From assembly GCA_040388785.1 (NCBI GenBank), contig JAZKBD010000018.1, positions 1 to 64,000 of the forward strand: DNA of 64,000 bases, in the 5' to 3' direction. Under the pieces are notes generated by a model that was not told where the DNA came from, made no database searches, and saw nothing but the letters and a program-made list of their open reading frames with translations. Within the stretch, counting starts at the first letter, position 1, and the number at the start of each line of letters is the position of its first letter. The position numbers and the translations under genes were made by a program. Origin of the DNA: 66-474 sp040388785 (lineage in GTDB: Bacteria > Pseudomonadota > Gammaproteobacteria > Xanthomonadales > Rhodanobacteraceae). Below are positions 34,051-42,433 of the stretch, one piece after another.

Positions 34051-35343
34051 ATGCTGGACCCGGTATTGTTGCGCGCGCACCTCGCCGACACCGCTGCGCG
34101 ACTGAAAACGCGCGGGTTCGAGCTGCCCGTCGAGCAGATCGAATCACTGGAAGCCGACCGCAAGCGCCTGGCGACCGAAACGCAGGAGCTGCAGGCGTCG
34201 CGCAATGCGCGTTCCAAGGCGATCGGGCAAGCCAAGGCCAAAGGCGAAGACGTCGCGCCGATCATGGCCGAGGTAGCCGGCATCGGTGACAGGCTGAAGG
34301 CCAACGAGGCGGCGTTGACAGACGTGCAGCAGAAACTGTCGGCGATCGCGCTGGGCATTCCCAACCTGCCGCACGAATCGACGCCGGTTGGCAAGGACGA
34401 ATCGGAAAATGTCGAAGTGTCGCGCTGGGGCACGCCGCGCGGTTTCGGTTTCGCCGTGAAGGATCACGTCGAACTGGGTGAGCGCCACGGTTGGCTCGAT
34501 GGCGAGACCGGCGCCAAATTGTCCGGCGCGCGCTTCACCGTGCTGCGTGGCCAACTCGCACACCTGCACCGCGCACTTGCGCAGTTCATGCTGGATCTGC
34601 ACACGCGCGAGCACGGCTATACCGAATGCAATGTGCCGCTGCTGGTAAATGCCGAAACAATGCAGGGCACCGGGCAGTTGCCAAAATTCAGGGATGACTT
34701 GTTCTCTACATTTGTCGGCGAAACAATTATCGGCGCAACAGAGCGCTATTTAATTCCGACCGCCGAGGTCTCGCTTACCAACCTCGTGCGCGATTCGATC
34801 GTGGAAGCCGACGCGCTACCCATGCGCGTCGCCGCGCACACGCCGTGCTTCCGTGCGGAAGCAGGCAGCTACGGGAAAGACGTCAAGGGCATGATCCGCC
34901 AGCACCAGTTCGAGAAGGTGGAACTGGTGCAGATCGTCGAACCATCGAAGTCGTTCGAAGCGCTGGAAGAACTGACCGGCCACGCCGAAAAGGTGCTGCA
35001 GAAACTCGAACTGCCGTACCGCAAGATGGCGTTGTGCACCGGCGACATGGGCTTCACCGCGACCAAGACCTACGACCTTGAAGTCTGGCTGCCATCGCAG
35101 AACACCTATCGCGAAATTTCGTCGTGCTCGAATTGCACGGATTTCCAGGCCCGCCGCATGCAGGCGCGCTGGCGCAATCCCGCCACAGGCAAGCCGGAAC
35201 TGGTGCACACGCTCAACGGTTCAGGACTCGCGGTCGGTCGCACCCTCATCGCGGTGATGGAGAACTATCAGAACGGCGACGGCTCGATCACCGTACCTGA
35301 AGTATTGCGGCCGTACATGGGCGGTGCGGATCGTATTGCCTGA
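34051..35343 (+). CDS. serS: Seryl-tRNA synthetase
   Basis: SerRS charges tRNA-Ser and tRNA-Sec. The 430-residue protein has an N-terminal antiparallel coiled coil (about 25-105) that grips the long variable arm of tRNA-Ser, followed by the class II core. Visible motifs include TGQLPKFRDDLF, LIPTAEVSLTNL, the motif 2 CFRAEAGSYGKDVKGMIRQH, and motif 3 near LNGSGLAVGRTLIAVMENYQ. ATG 34051 begins the standard MLDPVLLR; an earlier Met adds nine unlikely residues. A tRNA-Ser gene lies 520 bases downstream. The stop overlaps the next gene by one base. Confidence 0.97.
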   Translation: MLDPVLLRAHLADTAARLKTRGFELPVEQIESLEADRKRLATETQELQASRNARSKAIGQAKAKGEDVAPIMAEVAGIGDRLKANEAALTDVQQKLSAIALGIPNLPHESTPVGKDESENVEVSRWGTPRGFGFAVKDHVELGERHGWLDGETGAKLSGARFTVLRGQLAHLHRALAQFMLDLHTREHGYTECNVPLLVNAETMQGTGQLPKFRDDLFSTFVGETIIGATERYLIPTAEVSLTNLVRDSIVEADALPMRVAAHTPCFRAEAGSYGKDVKGMIRQHQFEKVELVQIVEPSKSFEALEELTGHAEKVLQKLELPYRKMALCTGDMGFTATKTYDLEVWLPSQNTYREISSCSNCTDFQARRMQARWRNPATGKPELVHTLNGSGLAVGRTLIAVMENYQNGDGSITVPEVLRPYMGGADRIA

Positions 35344-35717
35344 TGGTCTCCATTGATACCGCGCGCAATTTTGCAATGTCGCTGCCCCAAGTGGAGGAAC
35401 GCGACCACTTCGGCAGCCCTTCATTTCGAGTAGCGGGCAAGATATTCGCTCAGTTGTCCAATCGCGGAGATGGAGCCGAACGCGCCCTCGTCAAGCTGGC
35501 ACCCGCCGATCAAGCGGCCTTGATCATGTCGGCACCGGATGTTTTCTCATCCGTGCCCCAATGGGGAAGGCATGGTTGGACTTACATCGAACTCGCGGTC
35601 GTGGAAGAATCAGCTTTGCGCGCCCTGTTTCTGCAATCATGGCGTTCGGTCGCGCCGAAGAAGCTGATAGCCGCATCATTGGATGCGGCAACAAAGAAGA
35701 ACAGGAGAGGTGGCTGA
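35343..35717 (+). CDS. MmcQ/YjbR family protein with tRNA-derived C-terminus
   Basis: This 124-residue protein belongs to the YjbR/MmcQ (CyaY-like fold) family. Family motifs are the SLPQVEERDHFGSPSFRVAGKIFA block, KLAPADQAALI and WGRHGWTYIEL. Function is unknown; it is often annotated as DNA-binding. It starts one base inside the serS stop (TGATG). The last residues and stop codon (AGG AGA GGT GGC TGA) are supplied by the 5' end of a truncated tRNA-Ser copy, so the native C-terminus may have been altered. Confidence 0.85.
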   Translation: MVSIDTARNFAMSLPQVEERDHFGSPSFRVAGKIFAQLSNRGDGAERALVKLAPADQAALIMSAPDVFSSVPQWGRHGWTYIELAVVEESALRALFLQSWRSVAPKKLIAASLDAATKKNRRGG

Positions 35718-35739
35718 GTGGTCTAAAGCAGCGGACTTG
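35704..35739 (+). pseudogene. 5' fragment of a tRNA-Ser gene
   Basis: Thirty-six bases match the first 36 of the intact tRNA-Ser at 35864 (34 of 36 identical; differences at positions 7 and 28). The match stops in the anticodon loop. There is no T arm or acceptor 3' strand before the intact gene. It may be a remnant of recombination or integration at tRNA-Ser. Confidence 0.85.
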
Positions 35740-35747
35740 CTCGCGGA

Positions 35748-35811
35748 GGCAGGATGCCGGAGCGAACATCGGCGAAGCCGATGGCCCGAAGGGCGAGGCA
35801 CAGGATGTGCC
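35748..35811 (+). repeat. Array of four mini-hairpins with GGA or GAA loops
   Basis: Four perfect stems follow one another: GGCA-GGA-TGCC (35748-35758), CATCGGC-GAA-GCCGATG (35767-35783), GCCC-GAA-GGGC (35784-35794) and GGCACA-GGA-TGTGCC (35797-35811). They fill the gap between the tRNA-Ser fragment and the intact tRNA-Ser. Related hairpins lie at 16107-16194, 23035-23052 and 60873-60934. Confidence 0.8.
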
Positions 35812-35863
35812 GAGTCAATCCGGCGTACCGCCGCTGATCTATTGGATGGTCAAATAAGAAAAT

Positions 35864-35953
35864 GGAGAGATGGCTGAGTGGTCTAAAGCACCGGACTTGA
35901 AATCCGGCGTACGGCTTGCCGTACCGTGGGTTCGAATCCCACTCTCTCCGCCA
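35864..35953 (+). tRNA. tRNA-Ser (anticodon UGA)
   Basis: Acceptor GGAGAGA (35864-35870) pairs with TCTCTCC (35943-35949); discriminator G and encoded CCA follow. The anticodon stem CCGGA/TCCGG encloses loop CTTGAAA with anticodon TGA at 35898-35900. The long variable arm GTACGGC-TT-GCCGTAC and T arm GTGGG-TTCGAAT-CCCAC are class II, as in tRNA-Ser. It reads UCA and related Ser codons. Confidence 0.97.
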
Positions 35954-35964
35954 GAAATGCAAAG

Positions 35965-35984
35965 CGCCCCTCGTGGGCGTTTTG
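35965..35984 (+). terminator. Terminator after tRNA-Ser
   Basis: CGCCC-CTCGT-GGGCG followed by TTTTG, twelve bases after the CCA end. Confidence 0.7.
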
Positions 35985-36077
35985 TGTTTCCAGGAGGGGT
36001 GGTGTGGACGACGCCCCTCACATCAAGCACACGCGCTTGCGCCATAATCGAGCGGAACGGAGTTCGCGAGGTGCGCC

Positions 36078-38360
36078 ATGGCGAAGCAGCGCAAGCCCTA
36101 CGTCAAACCCTACAAGGGCCCGGCCGGTGGCTGGGGTTCCCTGAAGTCGGTCAGCAGCATCCTGATGCGCGAGAAGGCTCCGCTCACCACCGCGCACGAA
36201 CTGATGCGGCAGAACAAGGCGGACGGCTTCATGTGCGTGTCGTGCGCATGGGCGAAACCTGCAGATGCGCATCCATTCGAGTTTTGCGAGAACGGCGCCA
36301 AGGCCACGGCGTGGGAACTTGGCGCCGGTGAAGTGGGGCCCGAATTTTTCGCGGAGCACACGATCACCGATCTGCTGGGCTGGAGCGACCACGAACTGGA
36401 AAAGGTCGGGCGGCTGACGCACCCGATGCGTTACGACCGCGCATCCGACAAGTACGTGCCTTGCGAATGGAGCGAAGCCTTCGCCGCGATCGGCGCGGAG
36501 CTGAAGCAGCTCGATCCGAAATCCACGGTGTTCTACGCGTCGGGCCGCGCCTCGCTGGAGACCAGCTACATGTATGCGCTGTTCGCGCGGCTGTACGGCC
36601 ACAACAACCTGCCGGACAGTTCCAACATGTGCCACGAGACCACCGGCACCGCGCTGAAGAAGAGCGTCGGCTCGCCGGTGGGCACGGTGACGCTGGACGA
36701 TTTCGACAAGACCGACTGCGTGTTCTTCTTCGGCCAGAACGTCGGCTCCAACAGCCCTCGGATGCTGCATTCGTTGCAGAAGATTTCGCAGCGCGGCGTG
36801 CCGATCATCACCTTCAACCCGCTGCGCGAACGCGGCCTGGAGAGCTTCATCAATCCGCAGGACCCGGTGCAGATGCTGAGCGGCAAGGCGACCCGCATCT
36901 CATCGCAATACCACCAGGTGAAGGCCGGAGGCGACATCGCCGCGATCATGGGCATCTGCAAGGCGCTGTTCGCACTGGATGACGAAGCGGTGGCGCGAAA
37001 CCAGCCACGCGTTCTGGATCAAACCTTTATCGAACAACATACGCACGGTTTCGAGGAATTCGCGGCCTGCGTGCGATCGCAGGACTGGAATGCGATCGAG
37101 ACGGCTTCCGGCCTGAAGCGTGCGGACCTGGAACAAACCGCGCGCGCTTACGCGCAGTCGAACGCGGCGATCGGCATCTATGGCATGGGCCTGACGCAAC
37201 ACCATCTCGGCGAGCACAACCTGCACATGATCGCCAACCTGCTGCTGTTGCGCGGCAATGTCGGCAAGCCCGGTGCGGGATTGTGTCCAGTGCGCGGGCA
37301 TTCGAACGTGCAGGGGCAGCGCACGGTCGGCATCGCGGACGATCCGAAGCTGGTGCCGCTGGATCGGCTCGCCGAGCAATACGGGTTCGAGCCGCCGCGC
37401 GAACCCGGCATGAAGACGGTGGAAGTCTGCCGCGGTGTGCTGGACGGTACCGTACATGCGTTCATCGGGCTGGGAGGCAATTTCCTGCGCGCGGTACCCG
37501 ACAGCCCGCGCGTGGAAAAGGCCTGGCGTCGATTGCGGCTGACGGTGCAGATCGCCACCAAGTTGAACCGTTCGCACCTGATCAACGGCGAGGTCGCGTA
37601 CCTGCTGCCGTGCCTCGGCCGCATCGACGCGGACATCCAGAACGGCAAGGCACAGGCGGTCAGCACCGAGGATTCCACCAGCTGCATCCACGGCTCGTTG
37701 GGCAAGCACAAGCCCGTCAGCCCGCATCTGCTTGCGGAACCGAGGATCGTGGCGGAGATGGCCAAGGCCACGCTGCCGCCGAATCCGAAAGTGCCGTGGG
37801 ACGAATGGGTCAACGATTATTCGAAAGTGCGCGACGCGATCGAGCAGACCTATCCCGAACAGTTCAAGGATTTCAACAAGCGCATGTTCACGCCGGGCGG
37901 CTTCCATCGGCCCAATGCCGCGCGCCATCGCCAGTGGAAAACCGAGACTGGCAAAGCCAACTTCATTTCGCCGCCCGCGTTGAGCGCAACGGGTTTCGAC
38001 GATGCGCCCGGACGATTGCGGCTGGTGACGCTGCGCTCGAACGGCCAGTTCAACACCACGGTGTATTCCAACGACGACCGATTCCGCGGCGTGCACGACA
38101 CGCGGATGATCGTGTTCATGAACCCGACCGATATCGAGCAATTCAAGCTGCGCGACGGGCAGGAGATCACGCTGGTGTCGGATGCGGGCGACGACGTGCA
38201 CCGCGAGGTGCGGGGCCTGCGCGTGGTCAGCTACGACATCCCGCAGGGTTGCATCGGCGGCTATTACCCGGAGTGCAATGCGCTGATCCCGTTCTGGCAC
38301 CACGCGCAGGAGAGCAAGACGCCGGCGGCGAAATCGGTGCCGGTCCGGATCGTTGCGTAA
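36078..38360 (+). CDS. FdhF/YdeP family molybdopterin oxidoreductase
   Basis: This 760-residue cytoplasmic-type protein is homologous to formate dehydrogenase alpha subunits, closest in style to YdeP (TIGR01701-type). A Cys pair in FMCVSCAW near residue 50 replaces the canonical four-Cys 4Fe-4S motif. Molybdopterin-guanine-dinucleotide-binding segments follow (SNMCHETTGTALKKSVG, VFFFGQNVGSNSPRM, GNVGKPGAGLCPVRGHSNVQ), and the C-terminal molydopterin-dinucleotide-binding domain contains LRSNGQFNTTVYSNDDRFRG. The E. coli relative is linked to acid resistance; the substrate is unknown. It stands alone, with its own upstream region after the tRNA terminator. Confidence 0.9.
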   Translation: MAKQRKPYVKPYKGPAGGWGSLKSVSSILMREKAPLTTAHELMRQNKADGFMCVSCAWAKPADAHPFEFCENGAKATAWELGAGEVGPEFFAEHTITDLLGWSDHELEKVGRLTHPMRYDRASDKYVPCEWSEAFAAIGAELKQLDPKSTVFYASGRASLETSYMYALFARLYGHNNLPDSSNMCHETTGTALKKSVGSPVGTVTLDDFDKTDCVFFFGQNVGSNSPRMLHSLQKISQRGVPIITFNPLRERGLESFINPQDPVQMLSGKATRISSQYHQVKAGGDIAAIMGICKALFALDDEAVARNQPRVLDQTFIEQHTHGFEEFAACVRSQDWNAIETASGLKRADLEQTARAYAQSNAAIGIYGMGLTQHHLGEHNLHMIANLLLLRGNVGKPGAGLCPVRGHSNVQGQRTVGIADDPKLVPLDRLAEQYGFEPPREPGMKTVEVCRGVLDGTVHAFIGLGGNFLRAVPDSPRVEKAWRRLRLTVQIATKLNRSHLINGEVAYLLPCLGRIDADIQNGKAQAVSTEDSTSCIHGSLGKHKPVSPHLLAEPRIVAEMAKATLPPNPKVPWDEWVNDYSKVRDAIEQTYPEQFKDFNKRMFTPGGFHRPNAARHRQWKTETGKANFISPPALSATGFDDAPGRLRLVTLRSNGQFNTTVYSNDDRFRGVHDTRMIVFMNPTDIEQFKLRDGQEITLVSDAGDDVHREVRGLRVVSYDIPQGCIGGYYPECNALIPFWHHAQESKTPAAKSVPVRIVA

Positions 38361-38387
38361 AGCGCCTCGCCCGGCGGAGAGGCGCTT
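38360..38387. terminator. Hairpin between convergent ydeP-like and azoR genes
   Basis: AAGCGCCTC (38360-38368) and GAGGCGCTT (38379-38387) form a 9-bp stem with a 10-base loop overlapping the ydeP-like stop region. The flanking A and T pairs make it usable from both sides. Confidence 0.6.
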
Positions 38388-38393
38388 CAACGC

Positions 38394-38975
38394 CTACGCT
38401 GCGGCGCGCAGTTCGCCTTCGATCCGCGCATGCGCCTGCGCCATCGCGGCGTCGCGCTGTTCGGCACCGAGATGCAGGCCTTCGGCGCGCACGAATTCGA
38501 GGTCGTGGATGCCGATGAAGCCGAACACGTGTTTCAGGTAGGTTTCCTGGAAATCGACAGACGCGGCCGGCCCTTCGCTGTAGATGCCGCCGCGCGACGA
38601 TGCGATGATCACGCGCTTGCCGCCCGCCAGGCCTTCCGGCCCGTTCTCGGTGTAGCGGAAAGTCTTGCCCGCGATCAGGACGCGGTCGATCCAGGCCTTG
38701 AGCTGCGTCGGAATGCTGAAGTTGTACATGGGCGCGCCGATCACCACGACGTCGGCGGCCAGGAATTCGTCGAGGATCTCGCCATTGCGCGCGACGCAGG
38801 GATGGCCTTCGGCCAGAACCGGCGTGAAGTGCGGCAGGCTTTGCGCAGCAAGGTCGCGGTGCGTGACCTCGATGCCGGGATCTTCGGCGCGCAGGCGTGC
38901 GACGATCGCGGCGGTCAGGTTGCGTGAAGCGGAAGTTTCACCAAGGACGCTGGAATCGATGTGCAGGAGTTTCAT
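38394..38975 (-). CDS. azoR: FMN-dependent NADH-azoreductase
   Basis: AzoR is a flavodoxin-fold FMN quinone/azo reductase. The 193-residue protein begins MKLLHIDSSVLGETSASR (FMN phosphate loop) and has APMYNFSIPTQLKAWIDRV, AGKTFRYTENGPEG and the SSRGGIYSEGP flavin-binding loop. ATG 38975 is the family start; the upstream extension is intergenic. It is divergent from a LysR-type regulator 98 bases away, the usual arrangement for regulated quinone reductases. Confidence 0.95.
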   Translation of the reverse strand: MKLLHIDSSVLGETSASRNLTAAIVARLRAEDPGIEVTHRDLAAQSLPHFTPVLAEGHPCVARNGEILDEFLAADVVVIGAPMYNFSIPTQLKAWIDRVLIAGKTFRYTENGPEGLAGGKRVIIASSRGGIYSEGPAASVDFQETYLKHVFGFIGIHDLEFVRAEGLHLGAEQRDAAMAQAHARIEGELRAAA

Positions 38976-39073
38976 GGGCCTCTCCATGGGAACCGCATGA
39001 CGCGGTGACCTGCAAACAATAGGCATGGCGCGCTGCTTCGATAAGATGGCGCGATCCGAACGGAGTGTTCATC

Positions 39074-40042
39074 ATGGCGAACGCCGTGTCTGCCCTCGCG
39101 GGGGCGTTGCCCGACCTCAATGACCTGTATTTCTTCGCCGCGGTGGTTGAACACGGTGGCTTTTCTGCGGCCAGCCGCGCGCTCAACGTGCCCAAGTCGC
39201 GCCTGAGCAAACGCGTGTCGCAACTGGAAGAGAGCCTGGGCGTGCGCCTGCTGCAGCGAACCACGCGCAAGTTCGTGGTCACCGAAGCGGGCGAACGTTT
39301 CTACCGGCATTGCCAGGCGATGCTGGCCGAAGCGCGCGCCGCGACCGAAGACGTGGCGACGCTGAACGACGAACCGCGCGGGGTGGTGCGCGTGAGCTGC
39401 CCGGTATCGCTGGCGCAGACCGTGCTGGCGTTCATCCTTCCGGAATTCCTCGCCAAGTACCCGAAGGTGCAGGTATGGCTGCTCTCGAACGATCGTCGCG
39501 TGGACGTGATCGGCGAAGGCTACGACATCGCCATACGCGTGCGCACCAAGCTGGACGCCGACGCCACGTTCGTGTTGCGCACGTTCGGCCAGGCAAACGT
39601 GTTGCCAGTGGCGAGTCCGGCCTTGCTGGAAACACACGGACGTCCCGAACGCCCCGAGGATCTGTCCGCATTGCCGGCGCTTTCCACACTCGAACGCGAC
39701 GGCCCGCAGGAGTGGGAACTGACCGGACCGGGCGGGCAACAGGTGAGGGTCGAAGTCCAGCCGCGCCTGGTGTGCGGGGATTTCCAGGTGATGCTGGAAG
39801 CTGCGCGCAAGGGCATCGGCGTGGCCTTGCTGCCCGAGTTCATGTGCGCGCCGGCAGTCGCGCGCGGTGAACTGGAAGTGCTGTTGCGGGACTGGAGCGT
39901 GCCCGAAGGCATCATGCATTTCGTCTATCCGAGCCGGCGCGGCATGTTGCCGGCGGTGCGCGCGCTGGTGGATTTCCTGGCCGAGCGTTTGCCGGACACG
40001 ACCCAGCGCAAGCACGAGGAATGCAGGCGGCGCGCGCTTTGA
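39074..40042 (+). CDS. LysR-family transcriptional regulator
   Basis: This 322-residue LTTR has a winged helix-turn-helix at about residues 10-70 (YFFAAVVEHGGFSAASRALN, PKSRLSKRVSQLEESLGVRL). A periplasmic-binding-protein-like effector domain runs from about 95. It probably controls the divergent azoR in response to an electrophile or quinone, inferred from position. ATG 39074 has CGGAG eight bases upstream; GTG 39065 is in frame but lies within that ribosome-binding site. In the 98-base intergenic region TGC-N9-GCA (TGCAAACAATAGGCA) is a weak candidate operator. Confidence 0.93.
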   Translation: MANAVSALAGALPDLNDLYFFAAVVEHGGFSAASRALNVPKSRLSKRVSQLEESLGVRLLQRTTRKFVVTEAGERFYRHCQAMLAEARAATEDVATLNDEPRGVVRVSCPVSLAQTVLAFILPEFLAKYPKVQVWLLSNDRRVDVIGEGYDIAIRVRTKLDADATFVLRTFGQANVLPVASPALLETHGRPERPEDLSALPALSTLERDGPQEWELTGPGGQQVRVEVQPRLVCGDFQVMLEAARKGIGVALLPEFMCAPAVARGELEVLLRDWSVPEGIMHFVYPSRRGMLPAVRALVDFLAERLPDTTQRKHEECRRRAL

Positions 40043-40099
40043 TCGCGGGCATGCGTGCTAACATCGACCGACTTCGGCCGTCCAAACGGAACGACGTGA

Positions 40100-41245
40100 A
40101 TGCAAATTGAAACCAAGCTTCCCAAGGTCGGCACCACGATCTTCACGGTGATGAGCCAGCTCGCGCTGGAGCACAAGGCGGTCAACCTGGGGCAGGGCTT
40201 TCCCGATTTCGAGACGCCGGCCAATTTGCGTGATGCGCTGACCCGCGCGATGAACGACGGGCGCAACCAATACGCGCCGATGAGCGGCATCCCGAAGCTG
40301 CGCGAGCAGATTGCGTTGCAGGTGGACCGGATGTACGGACGGCGCATCAGCGCGGACACCGAAGTCACCGTGACCTCCGGCGCGACCGAGGCAATCTTCG
40401 CGGCGATCGCGTGCGCGGTGCACGCGGGCGACGAGGTCATCGTGCTCGATCCCTGCTACGACTGCTATGAACCCGCGATCGCGCTGGCCGGCGGCAAGAC
40501 CGTGCACGTGCCGTTGCGTCTGCCCGACTTCAGCGTGGACTGGCAGCGCGTGCGCGACGAGATCACGCCGAAGACGCGGATGATCATGGTCAACAGCCCG
40601 CACAATCCGTCGGGCGCGGTATTCGCGGAATCCGATCTGGAGGCGCTTGCGGAAACCGTCACGCAGCATGGCCTGCTGGTGATCTCCGACGAAGTCTACG
40701 AACACATTATCTACGACGGCCGCACGCACCTCAGCGTGTCGCGCCGGCCTGAGCTGGCCGAACGCAGCTTCGTGATTTCATCGTTCGGCAAGACCTGGCA
40801 TTGCACCGGCTGGAAGGTCGGTTATTGCGTCGCGCCGAAGCTGCTGACGGCCGAGTTCCGCAAGGTGCATCAGTACCTGACGTTCTGCACGTTCCATCCG
40901 GCGCAGTGCGCGTTCGCGGAAGTGATGGAGAACGATCCGCAGCACGCGAAGGATCTGGCCACCTTCTATCAGGCCAAGCGCGATCGTTTCCGCGAACTGC
41001 TGGCCGGCTCGCGCTTCAAGTTGCCAGAAGTGCATGGCGGCTATTTCCAGCTGGCCGATTATTCCGCGATCCGCGACACCGATGACCTGAATTTCTGCGA
41101 GTGGATGGTGCGCGAAGGCGGTGTCGCGGCGATCCCGGTGTCCGCGTTCTATGAAGCGGCGCCAGACGCCAAGCTGGTGCGCTTCTGTTTTGCGAAAAGC
41201 GACGAGACCCTGCAGGCGGCGGCGGAGCGGCTATGCAGGATCTGA
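40100..41245 (+). CDS. PLP-dependent aminotransferase (YbdL/MtnE-like)
   Basis: This 381-residue class I aminotransferase resembles E. coli YbdL, a methionine aminotransferase. Such enzymes transaminate methionine, glutamine or aromatic residues with 2-oxo acids. Motifs are NLGQGFPDFETP, SGATEAIFAAI, NSPHNPSGAVF, ISDEVYEHIIYDG, and the PLP Lys in SSFGKTWHCTGWKVGY. It overlaps the following omega-amidase by 13 bases. This supports a glutamine transaminase/omega-amidase pair: the amidase clears the 2-oxo-acid amide made when Gln is the donor. Confidence 0.92.
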   Translation: MQIETKLPKVGTTIFTVMSQLALEHKAVNLGQGFPDFETPANLRDALTRAMNDGRNQYAPMSGIPKLREQIALQVDRMYGRRISADTEVTVTSGATEAIFAAIACAVHAGDEVIVLDPCYDCYEPAIALAGGKTVHVPLRLPDFSVDWQRVRDEITPKTRMIMVNSPHNPSGAVFAESDLEALAETVTQHGLLVISDEVYEHIIYDGRTHLSVSRRPELAERSFVISSFGKTWHCTGWKVGYCVAPKLLTAEFRKVHQYLTFCTFHPAQCAFAEVMENDPQHAKDLATFYQAKRDRFRELLAGSRFKLPEVHGGYFQLADYSAIRDTDDLNFCEWMVREGGVAAIPVSAFYEAAPDAKLVRFCFAKSDETLQAAAERLCRI

Positions 41246-42036
41246 GGGTTTCCATCATCCAGGGCGCGACCCGCTGGCACGATCCGGCCGGCAATCGCGA
41301 TTACTACGGCGGATTGATCGCGCCGCTGGCCGGGCGCACCGACCTCGTGGTGCTTCCGGAAACTTTCACCAGCGGCTTTTCCAACGAGGCGATCCACAAC
41401 GCCGAAACCATGGAAGGGCCGACCGTTGCATGGCTGCGCGAACGCGCGCGGGGGCTCGATGCGGCGATCACCGGCAGCGTGCAGTTGCGGGTGGGCGACG
41501 GAGTGTTCAATNNNNNNNNNNATCGCTTGCTGTTCGTGACGCCGGACGGCACGCTGCGGCACTACGACAAGCGCCACCTGTTCCGCTACGCCGACGAGCA
41601 CAAACGCTATGCGGCGGGCCGCGAACGGCTGACCGTCGAATGGAAGGGCTGGAAGATCTGTCCGCTGGTCTGCTACGATCTGCGGTTTCCGGTGTTCTCG
41701 CGCAATCGCCACGATGCGCAGCGCGGTTTCGAGTACGACCTGGTGTTGTTCGTCGCCAACTGGCCGTCCGCGCGTGCGCATGCGTGGCGCACGTTGCTGC
41801 GCGCGCGCGCGATCGAAAACCTGAGTTACTGCATCGGCGTCAACCGCGTCGGCGTGGACGGCAACCAGTTGCCGTACTCGGGCGACAGCGCGGTGCTGGA
41901 TTACCTCGGCCAGGCGATGGCCGGCCTCGGCGCGCAGGAACAAGTCGTCACGGTGGCGCTCGATCACGCCACGCTGCAGGCCTTCCGCGAAAAATTCCCC
42001 GCGTGGATGGACGCGGACGCGTTCGAGCTGTTGTAG
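41233..42036 (+). CDS. Nitrilase-family omega-amidase (YafV-like), with assembly gap
   Basis: This protein of about 265 residues belongs to the nitrilase superfamily and resembles YafV/Nit2, which hydrolyses 2-oxoglutaramate or 2-oxosuccinamate. The catalytic Glu is in VVLPETFTSGF, Lys in YDKRHLF and Cys in LVCYDLRFP. A 10-N gap at 41512-41521 falls in a VFN..RLLFVTPDG segment. The frame is kept, and removing the N with a 2-base overlap would restore an uninterrupted VFNRLLF. Overlap with the transaminase gene links their functions. Confidence 0.92.
   Translation: MQDLRVSIIQGATRWHDPAGNRDYYGGLIAPLAGRTDLVVLPETFTSGFSNEAIHNAETMEGPTVAWLRERARGLDAAITGSVQLRVGDGVFNXXXXRLLFVTPDGTLRHYDKRHLFRYADEHKRYAAGRERLTVEWKGWKICPLVCYDLRFPVFSRNRHDAQRGFEYDLVLFVANWPSARAHAWRTLLRARAIENLSYCIGVNRVGVDGNQLPYSGDSAVLDYLGQAMAGLGAQEQVVTVALDHATLQAFREKFPAWMDADAFELL
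41512..41521. other. Assembly gap (10 N) inside the omega-amidase gene
   Basis: The flanks end in TGTTCAAT and restart with ATCGCTTG. A true gap of minus two bases (overlap AT) gives a continuous coding sequence. Confidence 0.95.
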
Positions 42037-42053
42037 AGCGCGCCGGCGCGCTC

Positions 42054-42413
42054 CTAGAAAATCGCGAGGACGTCCTCCGGCGGCCTGCCAAGCGCCGCCT
42101 TGCCATGGGCGAACACGATAGGGCGCTCGATCAGGATCGGGTGTTTCGCCATCGCGTCGATGAGTTGCTCGGGCGTGAGCTTGGGATTGTCGAGCGCGAG
42201 TTCGGCATAAGCGGATTCGTCCTTGCGCATCAGTTCACGCGGCTGCATGCCCAGCAGTTTCAGCGCGTGTGCGATGTCCGCCGCGGAAGGCGGGTTCTGC
42301 TGGTAATCGACGACGGCCGGTGCGATGCCGCGCTCGCGCAACAGCTCGAGCGTGGCGCGCGATTTGGAACAGCGCGGGTTGTGCCAGATCGTGACGGTCG
42401 GGTTGGCGGGCAT
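42054..42413 (-). CDS. ArsC-family (YfgD-like) glutaredoxin-fold reductase
   Basis: This 119-residue protein belongs to the ArsC/Spx-like family. It begins with TIWHNPRCSKSRATLELL, where the Cys is the arsenate-reductase nucleophile. RPIVFAHGKAALGRPPEDV matches the C-terminal Arg-containing loop. Relatives include YfgD, not all of which reduce arsenate, and no ars genes are near. ATG 42413 has GGAG seven bases upstream. An in-frame ATG at 42434 overlaps the rluB stop as TGATG. It is the last gene of the scpA-scpB-rluB unit. Confidence 0.87.
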   Translation of the reverse strand: MPANPTVTIWHNPRCSKSRATLELLRERGIAPAVVDYQQNPPSAADIAHALKLLGMQPRELMRKDESAYAELALDNPKLTPEQLIDAMAKHPILIERPIVFAHGKAALGRPPEDVLAIF

Positions 42414-42433
42414 GCGCGTGCTCCGATCAGCCA

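Noticed and set aside
35748..35811. CRISPR-like repeat array
   Set aside because: The units are hairpins of unequal length with no spacers of constant size and no cas genes in the window.
35704..35820. A second functional tRNA-Ser gene
   Set aside because: Only the 5' half is present; no anticodon-stem 3' strand, variable arm, T arm or CCA end follows.
35561..35857. Plus-strand open frames running through the tRNA-Ser fragment and hairpin array
   Set aside because: They are in the wrong frame inside the YjbR-like gene and then translate structural repeats; no protein family is visible.
41233..42036. The omega-amidase gene as a pseudogene because of the N run
   Set aside because: The frame and all three catalytic residues are intact; the N run is best explained as a scaffolding join.
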